A model generated the notes under the pieces. It made no database searches, was not told where the DNA came from, and saw only the letters and a program-made list of their open reading frames with translations. A program made the position numbers and the translations under genes. This document shows, in pieces, positions 26,643-34,640 of a stretch of 64,000 bases of DNA (its first letter is position 1; every line of letters starts with the position of its first letter). Source of the stretch: Streptomyces seoulensis (GTDB lineage Bacteria; Actinomycetota; Actinomycetes; Streptomycetales; Streptomycetaceae); the NCBI RefSeq assembly GCF_022846655.1, contig NZ_AP025667.1:5183001-5247000 (forward strand), in the 5' to 3' direction.

Positions 26643-28222
26643 TGCGGGGGATTGCCGTGCTTGCGGGAGGGCAGGTCGGCGTGCTTGGACTGCAGCATCG
26701 ACAGGGACCTGATCAGCACCTCGCGGGTCTCGGCGGGGTCGATCACGTCGTCGACCAGGCCGCGCTCCGCCGCGTAGTACGGGTGCATCAGCTCAGCCTT
26801 GTACTCCTTGACCATCTTCTGCCGCATCGCCTCGGGGTCCTCGGCGTCGGCGATCTGGCGGCGGAAGATGACGTTGGCCGCGCCCTCGGCGCCCATCACG
26901 GCGATCTCGTTGGTGGGCCAGGCGTAGGTGAGGTCGGCGCCGATGGACTGGCTGTCCATCACGATGTAGGCGCCGCCGTACGCCTTGCGCAGGATGAGCG
27001 AGATCCTCGGCACGGTCGCGTTGCAGTAGGCGTACAGCAGCTTCGCGCCGTGGCGGATGATTCCGCCGTGCTCCTGGTCGACGCCGGGCAGGAAGCCCGG
27101 CACGTCCAGCAGGGTGATGATCGGGATGTTGAAGGCGTCGCACATCTGCACGAAGCGCGCGGCCTTCTCGCTGGCCTCGATGTCCAGGACGCCCGCGAGG
27201 ACCTGCGGCTGGTTGGCGATGATGCCGACCACCTGGCCGTCGAGGCGGCCCAGGGCGCAGATGATGTTGCGGGCCCAGCGCTCGTGGACCTCGAGGTAGT
27301 CGCCGTCGTCGACGAGCTCCTCGATGACCTTGGTCATGTCGTAGGGCCGGTTGCCGTCGGCCGGGACCAGGTCGAGCAGGACGTCGCCGCGGCGGTCGGC
27401 GGGGTCGGAGGACTCCACGCGCGGGGGGTTCTCGCGGTTGTTCTGCGGCAGCAGCGAGAGGAGGTAGCGCACCTCCGCGATGCAGGTCTCCTCGTCGTCG
27501 TAGGCGAAGTGGGAGACACCGGAGGTCTCGGCGTGCACGTCCGCGCCGCCCAGGCCGTTCTGGGTGATCTCCTCGCCGGTGACCGCCTTGACGACGTCGG
27601 GGCCGGTGATGAACATCTGCGAGGTCTCGCGGACCATGAAGACGAAGTCGGTGAGGGCGGGGCTGTAGGCCGCGCCGCCCGCGCACGGGCCGAGCATCAC
27701 GGAGATCTGCGGGATGACACCGGACGCCCTGGTGTTGCGCTGGAAGATGCCGCCGTAGCCGGCGAGCGCGGAGACGCCCTCCTGGATACGGGCGCCGGCG
27801 CCGTCGTTGAGCGAGACCAGCGGGGCACCGGCCGCGATGGCCATGTCCATGATCTTGTGGATCTTGGTGGCGTGGGCCTCGCCCAGCGCGCCGCCGAAGA
27901 TGCGGAAGTCGTGGGCGTAGACGAAGACCGTGCGGCCCTCCACCGTGCCCCAGCCGGTGATGACACCGTCGGAGTAGGGCTTCTTCGCCTCCAGGCCGAA
28001 GCCGGTCGCGCGGTGGCGGCGCAACTGCTCGACCTCCTGGAAGGAGTCGGGGTCGAGGAGCAGCTCGATGCGCTCCCGGGCGGTCAGCTTGCCCTTGGCG
28101 TGCTGCGCCTCGGTCGCCTTCTCGCTGGGGCCCGCCAGGGCCTGCGCACGGATCTCGTGCAGCTCGGCGACCCGCCCGCGCGCGTCCGTCGGCTCACCCG
28201 TCGTCTCTTCCAAAACGGTCAT
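26639..28222 (-). CDS. accB: Acyl-CoA carboxylase beta (carboxyltransferase) subunit
   Basis: Carboxyltransferase subunit of acetyl/propionyl-CoA carboxylase, 527 residues, with the tandem crotonase-like folds. Segments include GLGGADVHAETSGVSHFAYDDE and FLPGVDQEHGGIIRHGAKLLYAY, then LRKAYGGAYIVMDSQSIGAD. The product methylmalonyl- or malonyl-CoA feeds fatty acids and polyketides. The biotin-carrying alpha subunit is elsewhere. The start ATG 28222 gives MTVLEETTGEP; there is no clear ribosome site, so it may be translated weakly or leaderless. Confidence 0.94.
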   Translation of the reverse strand: MTVLEETTGEPTDARGRVAELHEIRAQALAGPSEKATEAQHAKGKLTARERIELLLDPDSFQEVEQLRRHRATGFGLEAKKPYSDGVITGWGTVEGRTVFVYAHDFRIFGGALGEAHATKIHKIMDMAIAAGAPLVSLNDGAGARIQEGVSALAGYGGIFQRNTRASGVIPQISVMLGPCAGGAAYSPALTDFVFMVRETSQMFITGPDVVKAVTGEEITQNGLGGADVHAETSGVSHFAYDDEETCIAEVRYLLSLLPQNNRENPPRVESSDPADRRGDVLLDLVPADGNRPYDMTKVIEELVDDGDYLEVHERWARNIICALGRLDGQVVGIIANQPQVLAGVLDIEASEKAARFVQMCDAFNIPIITLLDVPGFLPGVDQEHGGIIRHGAKLLYAYCNATVPRISLILRKAYGGAYIVMDSQSIGADLTYAWPTNEIAVMGAEGAANVIFRRQIADAEDPEAMRQKMVKEYKAELMHPYYAAERGLVDDVIDPAETREVLIRSLSMLQSKHADLPSRKHGNPPQ

Positions 28223-28352
28223 GTAGTGACCATACGAAGGACCTCGAGGAAACCGGGCCGTCGACTCCGTACAGTCTCCGGAGCGTTTTCCTGGTACCAC
28301 CGAACAGAACCGGGGCGGGATGCAGGCGTTCCGACTGCTCAGAGGGCGCCGT

Positions 28353-28373
28353 CTTTGTAGGGCTGCCACAAAG
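28353..28373. promoter_or_regulatory. Inverted repeat upstream of accB
   Basis: CTTTGT and ACAAAG arms 9 bases apart, about 130 bases before accB on its upstream side. It is a candidate operator; no regulator is known from the sequence. Confidence 0.35.
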
Positions 28374-28440
28374 TGAGGGGTGTCACTGCCCCCCGGATTC
28401 CTGGGTGGGACATGCCATCCCCGGAGTGAAACGGGGGCAC

Positions 28441-28489
28441 CCGGACGGCGGAAGGGGCCGTCGCGGCAACCCTACCTTCCGCCGTCCGG
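28441..28489 (-). terminator. Terminator after the secreted peptidase-like gene
   Basis: A 15-bp perfect stem (CCGGACGGCGGAAGG and its complement) with a 19-base loop, starting 12 bases beyond the stop. Confidence 0.82.
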
Positions 28490-28500
28490 AGCGGGTCGGC

Positions 28501-28998
28501 TCAGCAGCCGCCGCAGTTGTAGTACAGGACGTCCCAGTGGTTGCCCTCGTCGGCGTAGATGTTGCCCGACCCGGACTGGTACTGCGGCGCGCCGTCCCCG
28601 CGCAGCCCGATGTAGGTGAAGTTGTTCTTGATGTACGAGGTCATGCAGGAGACCTTGCCGAAGTCCAGCTTGTAGCCGTTGTAGTGCGAGTAGGTGCCGG
28701 AGGCGTGGCCGACCTCGGTGCCGCCGGTGATGTTGAGCGCGCAGCCGCTGGCCCGCTTCAGGGTCTGGGCACCCTGGGCGGTCGGCAGGTTGAGCTGGTC
28801 GAACGACGTACAGGTGGAGTTCTGGCGGTTGGAGCAGCCGCCGGAGGACGACCAGGTCAGGCCGACGTCCCGGAACATCTGGGTGGCGGTGGCGTGGCTG
28901 ATCTTGGTGACGGCGAAGGCGTCGGAGGCGGTGCCGACCACGGCGACGCCCGGGGCGACGACGAGGGCGAGCGCGGTCAGGACGGAGCGGACCTTCAT
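28501..28998 (-). CDS. Secreted M15/VanY-like zinc peptidase, cysteine-rich
   Basis: A 165-residue protein with a signal peptide (MKVRSVLTALALVVAPGVAVVGTASDAFA). The mature part has a metal-ligand pattern HxxGxxxD (H105, G108, D112 in GTYSHYNGYKLDFG) and a later NHWDV (H154), matching the Zn ligands of M15 D-Ala-D-Ala peptidases. Six cysteines could form three disulfides. It probably trims peptidoglycan or a phage-lysin-like substrate outside the cell. The start is ATG 28998 with GGAAGGG. The family call rests on the motif only. Confidence 0.68.
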   Translation of the reverse strand: MKVRSVLTALALVVAPGVAVVGTASDAFAVTKISHATATQMFRDVGLTWSSSGGCSNRQNSTCTSFDQLNLPTAQGAQTLKRASGCALNITGGTEVGHASGTYSHYNGYKLDFGKVSCMTSYIKNNFTYIGLRGDGAPQYQSGSGNIYADEGNHWDVLYYNCGGC

Positions 28999-29225
28999 GA
29001 ATGACCCTTCCTGCGGTTGGCCGTGCTTGCTGCGGGGCGGCTGTGCAGGTGGTGCAGACAGATGGTGCCCGAGTTCTACGCGCGTCCGCCAGAGGGCGTA
29101 CACGGTAACCGTGGGTCAGGATGGAAACACGTTCCGGATGATGTTGAAAATCGAACTGAATGGGTCTACGGTCGTAGACGTCGGGTTCGTTGAACGTTAA
29201 ACAGACTCTCCCCAAGGAGCACACC

Positions 29226-29834
29226 ATGGGCATCTTCGGCCGCAAGGACAGCACCCCCGAGACCAGCGCCGCGACCGCCGGAGCGGGCACCGGCCTCGCC
29301 GCGCTCACCGGCGACTACACCATCGACCCCGCGCACACCTCGATCGGCTTCACCGCGCGTCACGCCATGGTCACCAACGTCAAGGGCGGCTTCACGGAGT
29401 TCACCGGCTCGCTGCACCTGGACGGCGACGACGCCGCCAAGTCCACCGCGACGCTCGACGTGGTGATGGACAGCATCGACACCGGCAACGCCGACCGCGA
29501 CGGTCACCTGAAGTCCGCCGACTTCTTCAAGACCGACGAGTTCCCGACGATGACCTTCCGCTCCACCAAGGCGGAGTCCCTCGGCGGCGACGACTACCGC
29601 ATCACCGGTGACCTCTCCATCCTGGGCGTCACCCGGTCGATCACCATCGACCTGGAGTTCAACGGCGCGGCGACCGACCCCTTCGGCAACGAGCGCGTCG
29701 GCTTCGAGGGCAAGGCGGAGCTGCTGCGCTCCGAATGGGGCCTGACCTGGAACGCGGCCCTGGAGACGGGCGGCGTGCTGATCTCCGACAAGATCAAGCT
29801 CAGCTTCGACGTGTCGGCCATCAAGAACGCGTGA
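29226..29834 (+). CDS. YceI-family lipocalin-like protein
   Basis: A 202-residue YceI-type beta-barrel that binds isoprenoid-like lipids. The signature is YTIDPAHTSIGFTARHAMVTNVKGGF, followed by FFKTDEFPTMTFRST and LGVTRSITIDLEFNG. No signal peptide is visible, so it is likely cytoplasmic. The start is ATG 29226 with AAGGAG. It is monocistronic, with a bidirectional terminator after it. Confidence 0.9.
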   Translation: MGIFGRKDSTPETSAATAGAGTGLAALTGDYTIDPAHTSIGFTARHAMVTNVKGGFTEFTGSLHLDGDDAAKSTATLDVVMDSIDTGNADRDGHLKSADFFKTDEFPTMTFRSTKAESLGGDDYRITGDLSILGVTRSITIDLEFNGAATDPFGNERVGFEGKAELLRSEWGLTWNAALETGGVLISDKIKLSFDVSAIKNA

Positions 29835-29864
29835 GCCCACGGCGGTCCGGCCGCACCACGCGTG

Positions 29865-29901
29865 AGCGCCCCGCTCCTCCTTCGAGGAACGGGGCGCTTT
29901 C
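29865..29901. terminator. Bidirectional terminator
   Basis: AGCGCCCCG with CGGGGCGCT, plus an inner CCTC/GAGG stem, ending TTTCG. It lies between the YceI gene and the convergent glycine-rich protein gene. Confidence 0.82.
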
Positions 29902-29929
29902 GCGTGTCCGGGGGCCGGGGGCCGGAGCG

Positions 29930-31312
29930 TCAGAAGCCGCCGCCGCCGAAGTCCCCGCCTCCGCCGAAATCGCCTCCCCCGCCGAAGTCCCCTCCGCCGC
30001 CGAAGCCGTCGCTGAACCCGCCGGGGTCGAAGTCGGTGCCGGACATGTCGCCGCCCTCGAAGCCGCCGAAGTCGCCGTACCCGCCGCCGTAGTCGGCCGC
30101 GTAGGACGGGGTGGCCATCATGCCGCCGAGCAGGGTGCCGACGAGCAGGCCGGGCAGCAGGCCGCCGCCGAAGTAGCCGCCCGCCCAGGGGCCGTAGGCG
30201 GGACCGGCGTCCCAGTAGGGGCGGCGGCCGTACTCGGTCTCCACCTCGCGCGTGGCCGGTTCGCGGCCGTCGGCGAGCCGGGCGGCGTCGGCCGCGCAGA
30301 CCGGCACCTCGCGGGTGCTGCCGCCGGACGGGGTCCAGGCGGCGTCGGTGACGGAGGGGCCGTGCCGGGGGTCGAAGAAGCAGGGCGGACGGCGCTCGGG
30401 CAGCGGGCGCTTCTCCCGGCGGGCGCCCAGCACGGCGAGGGAGAAGCGGCCGTCCTCCAGCGCCTCGGTGACCCCGCGCACGTCCTCCGGTCTGCGGGCC
30501 TCGCCCATGCGGCGCTTGGCGTCGTCGTAGGCGTTCAGCGCGTTCTCGTAGTCGGTGCGCATGGCGTCGTCCGCGCCGGGTTCGCCCGGATGGAAGTCGA
30601 GGCGGTCGAGTTCCTCGCCGAAGGCGGTGATGTCCTCGTCCACGACCACCCGCAGCCGCTCCAGGGAAGCCTGCTGCTCCTCCTCGCGGCGGCGGCGGTT
30701 GCGGCGGCTGAGGGTGTAGACACCGGCGCCGCCCGCCACCACGACCGCCCCGGCGACGATCAACGCCGTGGTGGAGACCCCGCCGCCGTTGTCGGAGGTG
30801 CCCCAGGAGGAGGGAGCGCGGCCGCGCACGGTGTCGAGCGCGCGGTCGGTGAAGTCGGTGAGCTGGGCCTTGGCGCCCTCGCCCCGGACGCTGGCCACGA
30901 GGTTCTCGCGGGCGGTGGAGGAGATGACCGAGGGGTCGGAGCCGGCGGCGAAGCGGTCGCCGAGGCGTATGCCGTACAGGCCGGTGATGCCGGTGGCGGC
31001 GCGGACGTCCTTGAGGACCGTCCCGCTCGGGTAGCCGGCGGGGAGGACCACGAGGAACACCGGTTTCCCGGCGTCCTTGATCTTCTTGGCGAGCGCGTCG
31101 GCATCGGCGCGTGAAAGCTGGCCGGAGGCCGCCGGGTCGACGTAGACCGGGCTCTTGCGCAGGGCCTGGCCGATGGTGGAGGTGCTGGTGTCGGCGCTGC
31201 CATAGGCCGAGGACGCGGGTGCGAGCGCGAACAGCGGCACCAGGACCATCGCCAGCGCGGCCAGCAGGAGAGCGGGGAGGCTTCGGGCGCGGGTCGAGAG
31301 CACGGCCTTCAT
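29930..31312 (-). CDS. Secreted/membrane protein with glycine-rich tail
   Basis: 460 residues: signal peptide (SLPALLLAALAMVLVPLFALAPASSA), a compact extracellular domain with FLVVLPAGYPSGTVL, a membrane segment near 178-198 (TALIVAGAVVVAGGAGVYTL), then a basic, helical domain, a second hydrophobic segment (LLPGLLVGTLLGGMMA), and a tail made of FGGGGD repeats. Glycine-rich tails of this type also occur in TPM/YgcG-like proteins. No catalytic motif is recognised. The tail DNA is an 18-bp repeat (about 29933-30010). Confidence 0.78.
   Translation of the reverse strand: MKAVLSTRARSLPALLLAALAMVLVPLFALAPASSAYGSADTSTSTIGQALRKSPVYVDPAASGQLSRADADALAKKIKDAGKPVFLVVLPAGYPSGTVLKDVRAATGITGLYGIRLGDRFAAGSDPSVISSTARENLVASVRGEGAKAQLTDFTDRALDTVRGRAPSSWGTSDNGGGVSTTALIVAGAVVVAGGAGVYTLSRRNRRRREEEQQASLERLRVVVDEDITAFGEELDRLDFHPGEPGADDAMRTDYENALNAYDDAKRRMGEARRPEDVRGVTEALEDGRFSLAVLGARREKRPLPERRPPCFFDPRHGPSVTDAAWTPSGGSTREVPVCAADAARLADGREPATREVETEYGRRPYWDAGPAYGPWAGGYFGGGLLPGLLVGTLLGGMMATPSYAADYGGGYGDFGGFEGGDMSGTDFDPGGFSDGFGGGGDFGGGGDFGGGGDFGGGGF
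29933..30010 (-). repeat. 18-bp repeat coding the GGGGDF tail
   Basis: About four copies of a unit encoding FGGGGD, with slight divergence, at the 3' end of the 460-residue protein gene. Confidence 0.75.
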
Positions 31313-31371
31313 GCTTCGACGCTACCTGAAGCCTCCCCCATTCGGTCAGATGTGCGGTTCCGTTCTGCTGG

Positions 31372-34300
31372 TCAGCGGGCGGCGCGGTACGCCTGGAGCA
31401 GCTTCAGCAGTGCCTGTCCGTACCGCCCGGTGAGCAGCGCGTGGTCGGCCTCGGCGAACGGCTTGGCCACCGCCGCCGTGATCCGCTGGCCCACCTTCTG
31501 CTGGACGATCAGCCGGGCCCGGGTGACCACCTCGCGCCCCCGGCGGTCGTCGTGTCGGCGCTCGGCGGTGGTGGCCGCCTCGGCGAGCCCGCCCAGCGCA
31601 CCGCCCTTCGCCGCGACCCGCGTGGTCAGGCCCCAGCCGTAGGGGTACTGCGGGTCGTACGAGCTGTCGCCGACGTTGATCGGCAGTTGGGCCTCGCCGC
31701 GCGGCCACGTCACGGGGAGCTGGCCGGTGAAGGGCCGCTTGCCGTAGAGCACGTCCGCGACGCCGCCGCCCTCGGTGCCGGGCAGCCAGGAGGCGACCGC
31801 GGCGTCGATCCCGCCGAGCCGGTCACCGAGCAGCAGCGGGCGGCCGGAGACGGTCAGCACCACGCACTTCATGGCGCCGCACACCTTGTCCACGGCGGCC
31901 CGGTCGGCGGCGGACAGGGTCAGCTCGTGGCCGTTGCCCACGTCTCCGACCCCCTCGGCGTAGGGGGTCTCCCCCACGACGACCACGCCCACGTCGTGCC
32001 CCGCGGTCGGCGCGGAGGCGTCCTTGGACCAGGTGACCTTCCCGCCCGCCTCGCGCAGTCCGGCGAGGATGGTGGTGCCCTGGGTGATGTTCCCGGAGGA
32101 GCCCTGCCAGGTGATGGTCCAGCCGCCGGTCTGGTTGCCGATGTCGTCGGCGTTGGAGCCGGCGACGTACAGCTTCTGGCTCTTGCGCAGCGGCAGCAGG
32201 CCGCCGTCGTTCTTCAGCAGCACCTGCGACTTCGCGACCGCCTCGCGGGCGACGGCCCGGTGGGCCGGGGAGCCGATGGCGGCGGCGCCGGAGGTGTCGG
32301 CGTAGGGGTGCTCGAAGAGGCCGAGGCGGAACTTCTGGGTGAGGATGCGGGAGACCGCGTCGTCGATCCGCCGTTCGCTGATCCGGCCGGCCTTCACCTC
32401 GGCGGTCAGGGCCGCGGTGAACTCCTTGTAGGTGTAGGGGACCATCATCATGTCCAGGCCCGCGTTGACGGAGGTGCGGACCTGGGTCGCGTAGTCGCCG
32501 GGGAGCTGGTCGATGGCGTTCCAGTCGCTGATGACGAAGCCGTCGAAGCCCAGGCGGTCCTTGAGCACCCCGTTGATCATGTCGGCGCGGGCGTGCATCT
32601 TGACCGGGCCGCGTCCGTCACCGATCACGTCGAGCGAGGAGTACGAGGGCATCACGGTGCCCACCCCCCGGTCCACCGCGTCCTGGTAGGGGGCGAGGTG
32701 GACGGCCTCCAACTGCTGCCTGGTGAGGGTGGAGACGCCCTGGTCGACGGTGTAGGTGCCGGTGGTGGAGGAGCCGTAGGCGGTGCCGCCGTCGGCGACG
32801 AAGTGCTTGGCGGTGGCGAGCACCTTGTCGGCGCGGGCGAGGTCGCGGCCGTCGGCGCGGCCCTGGAGGCCCTGGATCACCGTCTCCATCGACTTCACCA
32901 GCGCCGGGTCCTCGCCGAAGGACTCGTAGGAGCGGCCCCAGCGTTCGTCGCGGCTCACGCAGAGGCAGGGTGCGAAGTCCCAGGGGATGCCGGTGGCGCG
33001 GACCTCGGCGGCGGTCACCTCGCCGGTGCGCTGGGCGAGTCGGGGGTCGCGGGTGGCGCCGATGCCGATGTTGTGCGGCAGGACGGTGGCGCCGGAGAGG
33101 TTGTTGTGCCCGTGGACCGCGTCGACGCCGTAGATCAGCGGGATCTGCAACCGCGTCGCCTGGGCGCGCAGTTGGAAGCCGTCGATCATCCTGGCCCACG
33201 CGGCCGGGGTGTTGGGGGTGGGCGTGGAGCCGCCGCCGGAGAGCAGTGAGCCGAGGGCGTAGGCGGCGATGTCACCCTGCTCGGAGACGGCGCCGCGCTC
33301 GGCCTGGGTCATCTGCCCGGCCTTCTCCGCGAGCGACATGCGCCCGAGCAGGTCGGCGACGCGCTTGCGCACGGGCAACTTGCTGTCCAGGTAAGGCAGT
33401 CCGTGGGCGTCGATGACGACCTGCGGGTTCTCCGCCGGGGCCTTGGCACCGGTGACCGTGAGCTTCAGCGGTACGGTCTCGGCCTCCTCGGCGGTGCGGT
33501 CCTTCAGGGTGGTCACCTTGACCGTCCGGGAGGTCCCGGAGGGGGTGCCGGCCGGGAAGGTGAGGGTGCCGGAGGCGGGGGTGTAGTCCTTGCCGGGGCG
33601 GGCGCTGCCCTCGCCGGTGGCGTAGGCGACGGCCACCGGGGAGGTGACGGGCTTCGCGTCGGTGGTGGCCAGGGTGACGCGGACGCTCGCCGTGCCGCCC
33701 TCCTTCACCGGGCGGACGGCGGTGTCGGTGGTGACGGAGGCGCGCAGCGCCGGGTCGGCGGCGCCGTACAGCTCGACGCCGTCCATGGCGAAGCGGCCCT
33801 TGACGCCGGTCGGCAGGGTGACCGCGTAGCCCCACATCCGGGTGAGTCCGAGGACATGGTCGATGCCGCCGACCGGCTGGTAGTCCGTGCGATAGGTGAA
33901 CGCGGAGAACGGCAGCTCGATCCGCTTCCACCCCGTGAAGTCGTCGGTGAAGGACGTCGTCCACAGCTCGGACGCCTCGCCGTGCGCGCCGCCGTCCTTG
34001 ATCTCGAAGGTGATCTTCTTGCCGCTGCCCTGCCCCTCCCACCACAGGCGCACGCCCCGGTGGGCGGACCAGTCGTGGGCGGGCGCGGTGGCGGCGTAGT
34101 CGTGGGTGAAGCCGCCGTATCCGCTGATGTCGTAGCCGCCGGTGAGCACCTTGGCGCCCTCGGGGGCGTCGGCGCGGGCGGTCAGCTCAAGGGCGGGCGG
34201 GTCGTCGCCGTCGCCGCCCCAGGTGAAGATGCCCTCGGCGGGCTGGGCGGCGAAGGGCACCTCGCCCTCGAAGCGGTCGACCGGCACCGGGGCCGGGTCC

Positions 34301-34395
34301 GCGCCGTCGGCGCCGGAGGCGGTGGCGATGCCTCCGGCCAGCGGGAGCAGCGCGGTCAGCAGAGCGGTGGAGACGAGCAGGGCGGTTCTGCGCAT
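31372..34395 (-). CDS. Secreted glycoside hydrolase family 3 beta-glucosidase
   Basis: A 1007-residue secreted enzyme. Signal peptide at 1-30; a galactose-binding-like carbohydrate module (about 40-200); a Calx-beta-like domain (about 205-320, ATGEGSARPGKDYTPASGTLTF); the GH3 N-terminal barrel with the nucleophile Asp in GFVISDWNA (about residue 623); and the C-terminal GH3 domain. Family members hydrolyse beta-glucosides or xylosides. ATG 34395 is preferred (GAGGGAAGG upstream). It is divergent from the GH30 gene, and candidate operators lie between them. Confidence 0.92.
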   Translation of the reverse strand: MRRTALLVSTALLTALLPLAGGIATASGADGADPAPVPVDRFEGEVPFAAQPAEGIFTWGGDGDDPPALELTARADAPEGAKVLTGGYDISGYGGFTHDYAATAPAHDWSAHRGVRLWWEGQGSGKKITFEIKDGGAHGEASELWTTSFTDDFTGWKRIELPFSAFTYRTDYQPVGGIDHVLGLTRMWGYAVTLPTGVKGRFAMDGVELYGAADPALRASVTTDTAVRPVKEGGTASVRVTLATTDAKPVTSPVAVAYATGEGSARPGKDYTPASGTLTFPAGTPSGTSRTVKVTTLKDRTAEEAETVPLKLTVTGAKAPAENPQVVIDAHGLPYLDSKLPVRKRVADLLGRMSLAEKAGQMTQAERGAVSEQGDIAAYALGSLLSGGGSTPTPNTPAAWARMIDGFQLRAQATRLQIPLIYGVDAVHGHNNLSGATVLPHNIGIGATRDPRLAQRTGEVTAAEVRATGIPWDFAPCLCVSRDERWGRSYESFGEDPALVKSMETVIQGLQGRADGRDLARADKVLATAKHFVADGGTAYGSSTTGTYTVDQGVSTLTRQQLEAVHLAPYQDAVDRGVGTVMPSYSSLDVIGDGRGPVKMHARADMINGVLKDRLGFDGFVISDWNAIDQLPGDYATQVRTSVNAGLDMMMVPYTYKEFTAALTAEVKAGRISERRIDDAVSRILTQKFRLGLFEHPYADTSGAAAIGSPAHRAVAREAVAKSQVLLKNDGGLLPLRKSQKLYVAGSNADDIGNQTGGWTITWQGSSGNITQGTTILAGLREAGGKVTWSKDASAPTAGHDVGVVVVGETPYAEGVGDVGNGHELTLSAADRAAVDKVCGAMKCVVLTVSGRPLLLGDRLGGIDAAVASWLPGTEGGGVADVLYGKRPFTGQLPVTWPRGEAQLPINVGDSSYDPQYPYGWGLTTRVAAKGGALGGLAEAATTAERRHDDRRGREVVTRARLIVQQKVGQRITAAVAKPFAEADHALLTGRYGQALLKLLQAYRAAR

Positions 34396-34415
34396 GGACC
34401 TTCCCTCGGCTCTTG

Positions 34416-34450
34416 GTTCACTCATGACTTAGCTCACGGCTTGAGTGAAC
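34416..34450. promoter_or_regulatory. Inverted repeat in the GH3/GH30 divergent promoter
   Basis: GTTCACTCA (34416-34424) and TGAGTGAAC (34442-34450) form a perfect 9-bp inverted repeat 17 bases apart. A second small palindrome, TGACG-ctc-CGTCA, lies at 34490-34502. They may be operators for a sugar-responsive regulator, which is not encoded next door. Confidence 0.45.
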
Positions 34451-34640
34451 TGGGGCCCCCTGGACCCCGTCAACCCTTCGCACGTGACGTGACGCTCCGT
34501 CAGATCATGCATAGGGCAGTCGGGTTGAGCGTTCGCCTTCTGAATGCGAGACCCCTTGACGCGGCCCCGGAGCCGTCATTTACTCACGGCTCGCACGCCG
34601 CTGTTCCCTCATCCCCCCACCTCTTGAAGGGCGGCGCCCC

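Noticed and set aside
29933..30010. CRISPR-like direct repeats
   Set aside because: The repeats are short, lie inside a coding sequence (glycine-rich tail) and have no spacers. No CRISPR array or cas gene is seen.
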